Source: Hymenopus coronatus (lineage: Eukaryota; Arthropoda; Insecta; Mantodea; Hymenopodidae). Taken from it: a DNA stretch of 64,000 nt. The notes beneath the pieces are model-generated. The model was not told the origin of the DNA. It saw only the letters and a list, made by a program, of their open reading frames with translations, and did not search any database. Positions 32,567 to 42,691 of this stretch are shown here, piece after piece. How positions within the stretch are numbered: the stretch's first letter is position 1; each line of letters begins with the position of its first letter. Location: contig CM060883.1 of assembly GCA_030762935.1 (NCBI GenBank), positions 34,371,501 through 34,435,500 on the forward strand, written 5' to 3'. A program made the position numbers and the translations under genes.

Positions 32567-33208
32567 GAGACTTGAGACAGCATATATCTTGTCACGTGAT
32601 TTAAGAGGGAAATATAAATTAGGGCAAATAATTTAAATTATACCAAGAGGGGACAAATGTAGACATTGAAAATGGGTAAGGAAGAAAGATTTTAAACACG
32701 TATAAGTAGCCGAGTTGTCACGAGCTGGTAGGACAGTACCGTTAAGAGGGTAGAACATTGAACCGAAGGGGTAAGGTTACGCTGCCCGAGGGGGACATAA
32801 CGGGAAAAGAAAAAACAATGCTACCGCTGGGGCACTTGGCAAGAAACATCCGCGGGGTTATCATGTTATATTTGAGTGCGTGGTGTAGCCGTTAGTTGCG
32901 ACGGAAATTGTTAATTTTAATCCAGACCAGAGTGCGGACGAGATCAATGCATTAAAATTAACGAGTAATAATAGTTGCGGTCCGGTAATGTGTAATTACA
33001 CTATAGAAAATTTAAGAGGAATACGTGTGTGTTCGACGGCGGAAAAAGGCCGAACAAAATAAATAAATCACTTGTGTCTTACCACACACTAAAAAGAGAT
33101 TCCATGCTAGGAAAATCCTGACCTAGGGCACCCATATCTCTACACCATTCCTAATAGCCAAAACCTGCACCTGGGATACGAACCCGTGACCCCGTTACCG
33201 CCCTAGAC
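32567..33208. repeat. Dispersed repeat F, copy 2 (uninterrupted)
   Basis: Partner of 22482-23233 without the SINE. It adds about 170 bp in the middle (32870-33010) that copy 1 lacks. The right end on the minus strand carries CACGGGTTCGTATCCCAGG, a good B-box match, hinting at a tRNA-headed element read on the minus strand. Confidence 0.7.
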
Positions 33209-33308
33209 TTCTGGCCCTCAGCTTATTTCCTGTTATTCTAATGTTTGAACCATGTTTAATTAATTCAAAATCTTCTCGGGCTTCTAGCCAGGTAAAAACT
33301 TGGCTTGA

Positions 33309-33351
33309 CACCAACGTTTCGAAGAAGTGCATCTTCCTCGTCTTCAGGGTG
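33309..33351 (-). ncRNA. Structured RNA-like motif with CTGAAGA...GAAAC core
   Basis: The minus strand reads CACC, CTGAAGA, a stem (CGAGGAAG with CTTCTTCG around the loop ATGCA), GAAAC, GTT, GGTG. The outer CACC/GGTG and inner stem pair, leaving CTGAAGA and GAAA unpaired. That resembles part of a hammerhead ribozyme core (CUGANGA...GAAA). Hammerheads are known from Penelope-like and other retroelements. A third stem and a clear cleavage site are not evident, so this may be only a retroelement-derived hairpin. Confidence 0.35.
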
Positions 33352-33916
33352 AACTGAATTGAATTAACACGTCGCCAGGAAAGCTTCAGTTCTTATTTTA
33401 TGTTTAATTAACTTACTTCTTTACAACCCATATTTAAGGTCTTAGTGCGCTTTGGTTTCCAGAGTATCGCGGGTAGGATAGTGACGTAATTGTTTACAAC
33501 AAGTTTGGTAATAAAAGTGAAGCGATAACAGAAGTACGAGAATCTCCACTACAGCAAAGTATTATAACTCTGATGGAAGCAAAATATATGATGATAGATC
33601 CAAAGAACGGTAGGCAGATGTATATGAAGAAATAGTCCAGACGGATAGTTGATTTTTTTCCACAGAAAGAAGGAAAATAGTTGATGTGATAGTATGAAAA
33701 ATGCTATAGCTAAAGTTAGCTCAAACAGAATCAACAAAGAAGACTAAGGTTTAGCATTTCGTGGAAAAGAGCAAATTAGGGCCAAAATTGTATTTGGGAA
33801 AAAATCTTAGAACAAGATCAACTCTAAGTTATTGGTTGTATCTCTTATTTATATGCTAATTATATATTAAGGAAATTACGTAATTTCCCACAAATATTTG
33901 GTGTAATAAAAAAAAA
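33352..33916. other. No recognisable feature
   Basis: Spacer before the next HINE-A. Nothing supported. Confidence 0.35.
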
Positions 33917-34755
33917 TCTGATGTGTTCCATTCACATAACTTTCTCTATATCTCTGTAACAAATTATTGCTAATAAGCTTATCTTTTATTTATTTCATGC
34001 TAATCGAGAAAAATTAGAAGAAATAGTCTTATTCCTTGCTTTATTGTAAGTAGAAGCGAAATAAGGGAGTACCATAGGTTAAAAGGAAAGCCAAAAGCTG
34101 GTTGCTATGTGACTGATGTTCCTTTGTTTGCATGGACAGGAGATGACAAATTCCTGTATGAGAAAAGTATGTTTTTCAAAGCTGAAATCAAGAAAAAGGA
34201 ATATCTCAAAAACGATCAACTCCATGAAAATAATGTATATAACAAATTGTGTGTTTTAACGTGATCTACATTTTTTGTGTGTTAAGTTTTTGTCCATCTC
34301 TTGCGGTTTAGTAGTTATGCAGAATTCATCCAGAATAAAGTAGTCTTCAGAGGCTATTCCCAAAAAATTCAAGATATACATTTTATTTGTCAGGTAAATA
34401 TCTTTAATATACGAAATTTTAATAAAAATCGTTAGAGCCATTTTTTAGAAAATAAAACATTTCGAAATAAGGTCCATATAAAGGGTAGTTTCGGGTGGGG
34501 GGAGTTTTTTGAAAATCTTTGTGTCCCATCCCTGGAAGATACTAAACTCAAATACCAGGTTTGGTATTTTACCGACTTTTCGTTTTTGAATTATAGTGTT
34601 CACAGACAAACAGACCTTTTTCTGAAAATACTTTTTTTGGATACAGGTGACCCTAAAACATATATTTTCGGTGAAATCTCCGTATCGAATTTTTTGGTGG
34701 AGTGCAATACATTCTCTATACACTATGTACATAGTGCGTATAGAGAAAGTAAAAA
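33917..34755 (+). mobile_element. HINE-A, full-length copy (839 bp)
   Basis: Textbook ends: TCTGATGTGTTCCATTCACA start, ACTTTCTCTATATCTC subterminal motif, hairpin TTCTCTATACACTATG with CATAGTGCGTATAGAGAA, then AGTAAAAAA. The CA microsatellite is almost absent (CACAGACAAACAGACC). No matching target duplication is visible between the flanks. Confidence 0.9.
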
Positions 34756-34789
34756 ACGCTGTTGAAGAAAGTATGAAAGAATCCTGTAT

Positions 34790-35090
34790 GTATATTGTCT
34801 GAAGGTTTGGACTTGAACAGCTAGAATTGTAAAAAGATTTGAGGCAGCAGAGGTGCGATTGTTAAGACCTAGCAGGTTATTGAAAGCAAGGTCACAAGGA
34901 ACCAGGAAATTCGAGAGGAACTTGGCGTATGGGAATAATAGAGAAGAAAGAACAGTAAAGAAGCTAAGTGGCATGAACATATGGTAGGAACGGAGGATGT
35001 TCATGCTGTTAAACAACTTCATGAATATAAATCCAAAGGGAGAAGAAACATTGGACGTCCTGGAAAGAGATGGAAGGATGAGATATAAAT
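34790..35090 (+). pseudogene. Non-LTR endonuclease-RT C-terminal tail, frameshifted
   Basis: Three short plus-strand blocks in the right order but different frames: RFEAAEVRLLRP, then VTRNQEIREELGVW, then KQLHEYKSKGRRNIGRPGKRWKDEI-like residues (the last block near 35010-35086). These are the standard C-terminal blocks of RTE-like and related RTs (AEMRxLRxxxG, RNxEIRxELGV, GRRxxGRPxxRW). At least two frameshifts separate them. The piece starts directly after a HINE-A terminus. Confidence 0.7.
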
Positions 35091-35227
35091 TGTCTGGACA
35101 AAAAACGACAAGAGTGGCTAAGCCGAATGTGTATGATAACAGCCTCATTGAAGCAACCCTCGAAAGCTGAATTAAATAGAAGGATTAGGGATATACATAG
35201 ATATATAAATATATAAAATGTATTATA

Positions 35228-36114
35228 CAGAGTTACTACAAAAAAAATAGACAACTTCAACTGCCTGTAAAACAAAAACTATTAGAGATAGCAACCTAAT
35301 TATTTTGGAGGTATGTTGAGAAACTCTCAAAGTTTTGTCTGTTACTATTGGTAACGCTGTAGTGTTTTGTTTGTTGTTGCAGAAGCTGAAATGGCGAAAA
35401 ATCCTGTGGAAAAGGCATATTGCGTGTTGGAATTTGCTAGAACGCAATCAGCAACAGTTGTCCAAGGACATTTTAGAACACGCTACCACAAAACGCCACC
35501 GACTAGACAGTCAATCTACGACTGGTATAGAAAATTCGAGACAACGGGATGTTTGTGCAAAGGGAAGAAGCTCGGGAAGACCAAGAGTTTCGGAAGAAAA
35601 CGTTGAACGTGTTCGTTCTGCCTACATAAGAAGCGCACAGAAATCGACATCTAGGGCAAGCATGCAATTACAAATTCCACAGCAAACTGTATGGAAAATC
35701 TTGGGGAAGCGACTGCACATGATACCTTACAGATTACAGATGTTGCAGTTTCTGAGTGAAGAAGATAAGGTCATACGGCGTGACTTTTGCATCGACATGT
35801 TGCGACATGATGAAGACGATGCTGGTTTTTGTGAGCGCATCATTTCATTTTTGTGGTAACGTGTTCTAAAATGTCGTTGGACAACAGTTGCTAATTGCGT
35901 TTTAGCAAATTCCAACACGCAATATGCCTTTTCCACAGGATTTTCCGCCATTTCAGCTTCTGCAACAACAAACAAAACACTACAGAGTTACCAATGGTAA
36001 CAAACGAGACTTTAAGAGTTTCTCAACATACCTCCAAAATAATTAGGTTGCTATCTCTAATAGTTTTTGATTTACAGGCAGTTGAAGTTGTCTATTTCTT
36101 TTGTAGTAACACTG
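35228..36114. mobile_element. Foldback mariner derivative with about 265-bp inverted arms, TA-flanked
   Basis: The left arm (35228 to about 35492) and right arm (about 35850-36114, reverse complement) are almost identical, including CAGWGTTACTACAAAA at the tips and the transposase N-terminal coding region. TA flanks each tip (35226-35227 and 36115-36116). The centre holds further transposase sequence present once. The right end of the original element was therefore replaced by an inverted copy of the left end, giving a palindromic element whose tips may still be recognisable to a transposase. Confidence 0.92.
35391..35859 (+). pseudogene. Mariner-superfamily transposase, N-terminal half, frameshifted
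   Basis: ATG at 35391 opens MAKNPVEKAYCVLEFARTQS, with a helix-turn-helix region (RQSIYDWYRKFETTGCLCKG). A one-base shift near 35565 moves the frame to SGRPRVSEENVERVRSAYIR, then SRASMQLQIPQQTVWKILGK and a short stretch ending at 35859. The second helix-turn-helix and linker are present. The catalytic domain is lost, with sequence passing into the inverted arm just after FCERII. An ATG on the minus strand in the right arm starts the same N-terminal segment. Confidence 0.85.
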
Positions 36115-36479
36115 TATATAGGGTTTCCAATTACAAGGGAAGAGCACCGCACAGTGCCCCCTGAGGAACCTTTGCGACTTGCGAGATCCCAGGGAGGGAT
36201 GAGGGGAGAGACCCATAGGGAGGGGTCCTTAACAGTTCTAGATTGAACGCCTCCAACGCCGCCCGGGCGCAACCTACGAGCCCGAGTTTCTATATAGAAT
36301 TCTTTGAAGGGGCCTCAGTCCTAGAACACCCAAACACTGCACTGCTTTCAGCTAGGGATAAATCTCTTCAGTGGTTAGACCACTCGCTTCTTGCCCGGGA
36401 AAGCAGCGCAGGGATGGGGTTTCTCCGGGTTCTCCGGTCCCCTCCTAAGTAGTAAAAGCTACAACTCTACCAAAATAAA
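36115..36479. other. GC-richer spacer with tRNA-like trace
   Basis: CAGTGGTTAGACCACTCGC near 36370-36390 resembles an A-box region but lacks a convincing B box. It may be a decayed SINE head. Nothing else is recognised. Confidence 0.35.
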
Positions 36480-36730
36480 AAAAAAGTGCGCAAGACACCA
36501 TCCCAGCCGTAACCCATCGAGCACTGACACCTTGAAACAGGTAAGTAGGTGATGGGAACAAGAAATGGACAACAAATTCGGGGGATGTAATGAAATTTCC
36601 CAAAATTAGTCTGCCGAGCCTGAGAAATCCCCGAAAGAAAACCCATAAGACAGGAACGCTGGACATGGGAATCCAACACACGTCCCCCGAAAAAGAGTCG
36701 CTCAGATCACCGCGGCGCCACCTCGCGCAT
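36480..36730 (-). mobile_element. tRNA-headed SINE-like element (family G)
   Basis: On the minus strand GCGCGAGGTGGCGCCGCGGTGATC (A-box region) is followed by GTGTTGGATTCCCATG (B-box-like) and about 200 bp of body. It ends at an A-rich stretch on the plus strand near 36472-36485. Seen once in the window, so the family status is tentative. Confidence 0.5.
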
Positions 36731-37210
36731 TGAATTAAAAAGAATGAAAACACAACAAAAATCTCTTCTCTGGAAATGAGAATGAAAATACCAGGTCCAT
36801 TGTTTTTTAACGTTATCAGAGAGCGGTTTTGTCGGCTTTTAAGCAATCTAGCATGTATGGAAGTTAAAAGTTGACAATAACAACCCTTCCCTCACACTGC
36901 CCAATTAGCCCTCTCCTTGTTTTGCTTGTGAGCGAGAGAGGGGGTGGACGATGACACTCATCACAAGAGCTTGTATCTGTCAGCTCTCAACAACCTTCTC
37001 GAGAAGCGGGCACAACATTTCGATGCGCCTCACTGCGAGGGCGGAAATGCAAATTGCCGTAACAATGCGCTATGCATGACAGCTTTCGCATACATCGCAG
37101 TCCCATAATATTCGGACTTGCTTCAACTTTAGATTGTACAAAACGAAACAGTGGGGCAAGTTTACTCAAAATCACTTTGCGCATAGGGCCAAGTAGATTA
37201 TGTTTAAAAC
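36731..37210. other. No recognisable feature
   Basis: About 480 bp of near-average GC without recognisable coding or repeat structure. Confidence 0.35.
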
Positions 37211-37295
37211 ATTTTTACTTTCTCTACTCAGTATATGGTACATAAAGAAACAATTGCATCCCACCCAAAAATTCGATACCGAGATTGTATCCTCT
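37211..37295 (-). mobile_element. HINE-A 3'-terminal fragment
   Basis: TTTTTACTTTCTCTACTCAG, ATGGTACATAAAGAAACAATTGCATCCC and ACCCAAAAATTCGATACCGAGAT form the terminal 85 bp in reverse, with a shortened hairpin. It faces the forward 5' fragment at 37308, the same opposed arrangement as in the 4.7-6.5 kb array. Confidence 0.7.
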
Positions 37296-37382
37296 GTATA
37301 CAAAATATGATGTGTTCCATTCGCATAACTTTCTCTAGCTGTTCCATGTACAAACTATCCTTACAATATTAAGGATTTTTAT

Positions 37383-37545
37383 AGTGTTTAACGCCCGCTT
37401 CAACTACTTGTGGCACCGCAGATGATGGCTCTAACGATACATAAATAAGATGGAGTACCGTTGGAATGCGATAGTCCCCTGCGCCGCTTTGTCCACCACA
37501 AATCTCACATGCGGTCACTTTGGATAGAACCCGGGCCGCAATAGT
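37383..37545 (-). mobile_element. tRNA-headed SINE (family D)
   Basis: Plus-strand words AACGCCCGCTTCAAC, TTGTGGCACCGCAGATGATG, GCGCCGCTTTGTCCACCACAAATC. The minus strand carries the B-box-like CCGGGTTCTATCCAAAG. It lies inside the fragmented HINE-A copy, next to a family C SINE. Confidence 0.7.
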
Positions 37546-37567
37546 AAGGGTAATGGAGATACAAGAA

Positions 37568-37772
37568 TGGAGAAAAAAACTGGAATTTGGGTTTATTTAT
37601 GAACGCTCTTTAACTACTGTGGTTCTCAGCGTCTCTTTCTATATTGGGCGTACACGGGACCAACCGCTTTACTTCACTTCCGAAGGAAATCATGCTAAGG
37701 ATTTTTACCCCGAAAATAAATCCGACATCCTCCTTGGGTGAATGAAGCTACCACTGCACTACGGAGGGTGAC
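37568..37772 (-). mobile_element. tRNA-derived SINE (family C), internally deleted
   Basis: GTTTATTTATGAACGCTC, GGTTCTCAGCG and TTCCGAAGGAAATCATGCTAAGG identify it. The segment around the B box is missing (the plus strand jumps from CATCCTCCTTGGG to GAATGAAGC). The A-box side (minus strand CCTCCGTAGTGCAGTGG) remains. Confidence 0.75.
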
Positions 37773-38779
37773 AAATAATCGAGATAAATTAGCATAATTG
37801 GTATTATTACTTGCTTCCTTATAAGTAGGGAGGACAAGGGAAATCATTACACTAAAGCGATAGTTAAATATTGTAGAATACCCAGTGTGGGTGTGTTTCA
37901 CCCCTGCACTGCGCATACTAGGGAGTGGTAGTTTCAGAGGTACATGTTCGTGCATGCGAGAGGGAGGCGGATGGTCTCAAGGTGCAAGACACTGGAGGGT
38001 GTACTTTGGTTAGAAAGACTAGGAGCCATAAATACGAAAGGATGCGAGGAGATACAAGGCTTTTCTGTTAAGAAGATAATGTATTGTTAGGGGATGAAGA
38101 AATCCAAGGGTACCCAAGCTCTATTCTGCACTTACATATATATTATGATTCTTGCACTTTACACTTTAAAATAAAACTATTCCGTCAGTCAGTAAGTCGG
38201 ACTGCAGTCAGCAGTACAAATGAACAAGGCTGAAGAAAATTCTCCTGACCTAGTTACTGAAGCTTTTATAATAAAACCCACGCTTATGCCATCATTGCTT
38301 TAGGAGGGCAGCACTATATCAGCATTTCGACATATTGTCACTAATATGTATTGCTAAAACGGTGCAACATTACCTCTTACTAAAGAAATATAATTTACTC
38401 AAAATGACTATCAGGTAACCTGCAATGTTTTAAAAGCAGGTCGCTATTTGAAACACTTCAGGTTCGGTTCGCTATGCACGTTCTCACTTAAGAAAAGTTA
38501 GGTAGCTTAAAACTGAAACCAATAACAAGAGGTATTTCGAAACCGGCCAATTCTACAAGACAAGCTTATGCAGCTAATTATGTGTTTTAAGGAGATGTAC
38601 ATTTTCTGTGTAGTAAGTTTTCGTCTATCTCTTGCAGTTTAATGAATAATAGTACACTAAAATAGTATTACCACCATAAAACATATCATATCCTGAGTGT
38701 AAGAGAGACCTGTGATAAAAAATTAAAAACCCTATCGACCGCCACTTGATCGTCGGCAAACACCTCTCCTAGGGTAGTC

Positions 38780-38965
38780 AGCAGTTGAAGATGTGCGTTT
38801 TTTTGGGAGGTAGTGTGGTACATGGAGTATCGATGGAATGTGACGGTGGGAGAATCCGGAGAAAACCGGCATCTGCGCCGCTTTGTCCACCACAAATCTC
38901 ACATGCTGTCACTTGGGATCGAACCCGGGCTACAGCGCGGCCCGGATGTACGTTGAGCTACCAGC
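38780..38965 (-). mobile_element. tRNA-headed SINE (family D)
   Basis: Shares GCGCCGCTTTGTCCACCACAAATC and GGAGAATCCGGAGAAAACCGG with other copies. The B box on the minus strand is CCCGGGTTCGATCCCAAG, the best in the family. The head continues with GGTAGCTCAACG, an A-box-like start. Confidence 0.75.
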
Positions 38966-40722
38966 ACTCTAGCAACACGTGTTTTAACGTCAAGAACACT
39001 CCAGAAATAGGACAGCATGATCTCTGTTTAAAAGGCAACTATGGGTAAAAATACAGTGGCCAATCCACAACTGAAATAAAACGATATCAACACGATATGG
39101 TGACAGGCGAGAAAAAAACAAAGGAAGTAATGGTTCTTATATGTGCAGAGCGAAGGCAGTATCACGCACTACGACAACCAACTATTCAAACATAATATTT
39201 CAAAGTGCAACCACTGTAGATGGACATCTAGGACTGAAATGCTAAAATCCGGCACATAAATAAGAGTAACTCAATCATAAAACATGAGAAGAAACGAATG
39301 AAATATAACAAATTAAATAAATAAATAAGAAAAATAACGTTAATAAACAGAGGGAATTTAGGAAAAGAAATAAATAGAATGCAATCACGACTAAAAACGG
39401 AATCAAAACTACTTAAATAAAGCTAGCTATGTTAAAAAGAAAAACATGAAATAAAATCGCTTCGAAACACGAAAGATCGTGAGTCTAGAAAGGAAAAAGG
39501 CAAGGCAAGCCATTAGAACAAAAAGAGCTGGTATGTAGAAACTTAGCAGCTCCAAGCTTCGGACAATGAAGGGAAAAACTCGGACGAAATTCAAGCTCCA
39601 CCAAACATAGAATGTGTAATCAGGCGTGACCCAATGAAAACGTGACAAAATATAAAAATGCAATATAGTCTCAGTCAATAAAATCGGTGAAAGTAACCAA
39701 AATAGCGAAAGTCTAGGCACATCATAGAAAATGGGCGGCAAATAGACTTTTCTAGCCGTTGGAGCATCAGAAAGCACTGTGTACACATCGAGATTCGTAC
39801 ATCAGACACCGTGTAATGAACCCGCGTCGCGTCATAGCTCGTAGCATAACGAGAGTATGCAAGTCTGCGATGTGAAGAAGTTGATTAACGTGGGATGGGA
39901 ATTAAGAGGGAGATTGGTGCGAAGGTAAAGTTGAAACAGCTAATATACTTTTCGAACGGTATTTTTGGCGAGGCTCGGTTCTGAAACAAGTTCTTGTACT
40001 TTGGACGACCAGAGGAATTTGCGAAACATTAAGTGCGGGACAGTAAAGGGCACTTCAGGTTTCTCCCCGCAAACCCTGAGACTACAATACATTTCCTAAG
40101 CTAGCCGGCAATCCAACCTTTTTCCTTCTCCCCCTCCAAAACCCAGAACCAAAACTCCGCCACAGTACATATGGTAACAGCGTACCGAGACAGGCGCGTG
40201 TCAGCAGGAATGTCAATCACAAGTTAATTTCTTACTAATATGTATGTGGTAGACAAAGTAATAAGCGAATGTAGGAAGCGAAGCTTTTGTGAATGTAACA
40301 CGTGTTTACCAATATATTGCCTCACTTCAACATATCAAACAGTGGCACATGAGCTAACGCCGAGTACAGGGGCCTTAGAAACAAGTTGTATTGTTATTCG
40401 TAGCAGAAGAAGACAGGCAGTTGGAAATTGGATGCGATAGAACAGAACGAGGCAGAAATGGCTTTGACGCAAAAGTTCGCCATCTGACAAGGTTGAAGTG
40501 TACAAGAGCGCTTTTTCTTTCAGTAAAATCTGAATTGGAAATGCACGGACGGAAAGGAAGGCTTTCAGAGTGGAAATGTATTTCACGTGGGAGTTGACAG
40601 GGAGCTCGCCCCGGACATTGCCATATAAATTGCGAGTTTAGGTCGCGCACTGTTATCGACAGTTGTTATATTCTGCGTCTTAAAGGGAAAAGATTCACTA
40701 CAAGAAAAAAGAAAAAAAAAAA
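38966..40722. other. No recognisable feature
   Basis: About 1.75 kb, AT-rich on the left and more balanced on the right. It has open frames of up to 119 codons with no recognisable domain. If host sequence survives in this half of the window, this is one of the candidate places. Confidence 0.35.
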
Positions 40723-40915
40723 ACAGTTGCATATCTTCTTGCAGAAGAAAGGAGGAAACTTATTGTAGAGTCAGAAGGTAGGCGAATTGAAATTATTGAC
40801 TTTATTTTCGTAAACCGTTCTTCTTGTATAGGTTCGGTCAGCTGTGATACGTATTGGAAATTACAGCCACAGATTACCATTGGACCGCTACAAATGCTTA
40901 CGTCATTATAACAAG
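40723..40915 (+). repeat. Direct repeat S, copy 1
   Basis: TTGCATATCTTCTTGCAGAAGAAAGG through GCTACAAATGCTTAC, about 190 bp, repeated at 42692-42885. A SINE and a palindromic HINE-A dimer lie between the copies. Confidence 0.85.
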
Positions 40916-40949
40916 CGGATATATGAGAAGGTTGTACAAGTGACCAACA

Positions 40950-41042
40950 CTCACCCGCCATTCTGCAAAAACCCACAATTCCGTCAGAACGTGGTTAAGT
41001 TCTCTCCGAGAACAGGGACACGTCTATCACACCTCGGGCTGC
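40950..41042 (+). repeat. 95-bp repeat, inverted relative to 23690-23785
   Basis: CACCCGCCATTCTGCAAAAACC, AATTCCGTCAGAACGTGGTTAAG and CGTCTATCACACCTCGGGCTGC match the other copy in reverse complement. Confidence 0.7.
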
Positions 41043-41096
41043 CCTCAGCCTGCCAACTGCTCTGGAATGTTTACTATACTTAACTGGTTGTTACTT

Positions 41097-41345
41097 AGCG
41101 CGGTGGTAGCGCAGTTACTTACCAAGCGGGAGACCTAGGTTCAGTTCCCCCGCTGGGAGACCTGGTCTAGGGTGCACTCAGCCTCATGAGCTCCCTGAGG
41201 GGGGGCAATTGAGGAGCTACTTGATGGAGCGACTTCAGGTCATGAGGACCGGATTAACCGGCTGGGGAGTTCACGATGCTGATCACGTGTCACCCTCCAA
41301 TACTGCCCCCCCCCATCCACGACGCCTGTACAGACTGAGAAGGAA
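41097..41345 (+). mobile_element. tRNA-derived SINE (family E), complete head
   Basis: GCGCGGTGGTAGCGCAGTTAC (A box) and CCTAGGTTCAGTTCCCCC (B box) are spaced as in a tRNA gene. The body then follows (GGGTGCACTCAGCCTCATGAG, GGCAATTGAGGAGC, TCACCCTCCAATACTGCCCC). The head alone might be scored as a tRNA gene, but the acceptor stem does not close and the body is shared with the 22.5 kb copy. Confidence 0.8.
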
Positions 41346-41461
41346 GATCAAGGTTCCTTGTGAGCTGTCGTGCCATGGAGTTATTATTTATTAAATGTAG
41401 TAGGTAGGACAAACATTATTTCGTTTTTGATGGAATGCAGACTATTAGAAATAAAAAACAA

Positions 41462-42571
41462 ACTGATGTGTTCAATTCATAGAACTATTCTTACAAAAGA
41501 TTCTTGTATCTACATCATGCTAATCGAGATAAATATTAGCAGAATGTTTTATTACTTGCTTCCTTGTAAGTAGAACGGAAATAAGTGAATGCTTTAGGCT
41601 AAAGCGATAGTCAAATCTTTTAAAAAGTTCCCCGCTACGTGAAACAGTTAAGGTTCGGTTTCCTTTGCGTAGTTCCTTTAGAGAAATGTTGGGTAGTTTA
41701 AAATTGAAACCAATAATAAGAAATATCTCGGAAACCTGTCAAATCTATAAGAAAAACGCATATGACATATTTTGTGTGTTTTAACGAGATCTATATTTTC
41801 TGTGTATTAAGTTTTTGTCTATATGCTACGGTTTAACCGTTAGGAAAATTTTTGCAAAACTCATCCAGGATAAAAAGGTCTTTGCAGACTATTCCCAGAA
41901 AACTCATCATATACATTTTATTTTTTATTTAAATATCTTTGAGATATTTTTAAGAAAATCGCCCCAGACCCCCAAATACCTTTAGATGGAAAAAAATTCG
42001 AAACTGTTGATATTCTCAAAACTGGCTCTAGCGATTTTGATTAAAATATCGTATATTAAAAATGTTTACATGACAAATAAAATGTATATCTTCAACTTTC
42101 TGGGAATAGCCTTTGAAGAGATGTTTACTCTGGATAAATTTTGCGGAATTTTGCATAACTGGTAAACTATAAGAGATAAATAAAAACTTACTGCACAAAA
42201 ACTGGAGAACTCGTTAAAACACACATTTTGTTACATACTTTTTTGTGGAGTTGATCGTTTTTAAGAGATTCTTTGTTATTGATTTCAGTTTTAGAATACT
42301 TAAAACTTTTCTCATACGGGAACTTGTCAACACCTGGCCACAAAAGAATCGGATTTCTATACCATACAACAGTATTTTAAAACATTTGACTGTCGGTTTA
42401 GCCTAGTGCATTCCCTTATTTCTCTTCTACTTATAAGGAACTAAGTAATAAAGCAATTTCTGCTAATGTTTATCTCAATTAGCATGAAGAGGATAGAATA
42501 ATACGCTTATTAACAATAATTTGTTACAGAAATGTAGAGAAAATCATGTGAATGGACCACATCAGATTTTT
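41462..42571. mobile_element. Palindromic HINE-A dimer (two 5' halves facing outward)
   Basis: Bases 41462-41958 are a forward 5' half (ACTGATGTGTTCAATTCA... to AAATATCTTTGAGATATTTTTAAG). Bases 41959-42571 are a reversed 5' half ending GAAAATCATGTGAATGG then ACCACATCAGA. The two arms are imperfect inverted repeats about 500 bp long, joined in the middle of the element, and neither arm has a hairpin terminus. It looks like a foldback product of replication or repair. Confidence 0.8.
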
Positions 42572-42574
42572 GTT

Positions 42575-42690
42575 TTTGATTCAGGGAACCTCAAATATTT
42601 TATTTCCGACGAAATCTCGACATCGAATTTTTTGGATGGAATACAATACCTTCTGTACTCTTGTATGTATTTAGGGACTAGATAAAGTAA
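42575..42690 (+). mobile_element. HINE-A 3'-terminal fragment beside the dimer
   Basis: TTGATTCAGGGAACCTCAAAT, TATTTCCGACGAAATCTCGACATCG and AATACCTTCTGTACTC...GGGACTAGATAAAGTAAAC: the last 115 bp, with a degraded first hairpin arm and the GACTAGA-type end. It starts within a few bases of the dimer, so together they form 5'-5'-3'. Confidence 0.75.
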
Positions 42691-42691
42691 A

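Larger units (their letters stand above)
37308..38660 (+). mobile_element. HINE-A copy fragmented by two SINEs and an unknown insert
   Basis: Pieces in family order: 5' end at 37308-37370 (ATGATGTGTTCCATTCGCATAAC), continuation at 37773-37880 (AATCGAGATAAATTAGC, ATTACTTGCTTCCTTATAAG), and middle part at about 38420-38660 (AATGTTTTAAAAGCAGG, GAAACCAATAACAAG, TAGTAAGTTTTCGTCTATCTC). The gaps hold a family D SINE, a family C SINE and about 540 bp of unrecognised sequence (37881-38419). The 3' end is not seen. Confidence 0.65.

Noticed and set aside
34723..35148. Hydrophobic 141-codon frame on the minus strand
   Set aside because: Antisense to a recognisable non-LTR tail; a shadow frame.
35391..35859. 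Active transposase
   Set aside because: Frameshift near 35565 and complete loss of the catalytic domain.
41097..41170. Functional tRNA gene
   Set aside because: A and B boxes are present, but the acceptor stem does not close and the downstream body is shared with another SINE copy.
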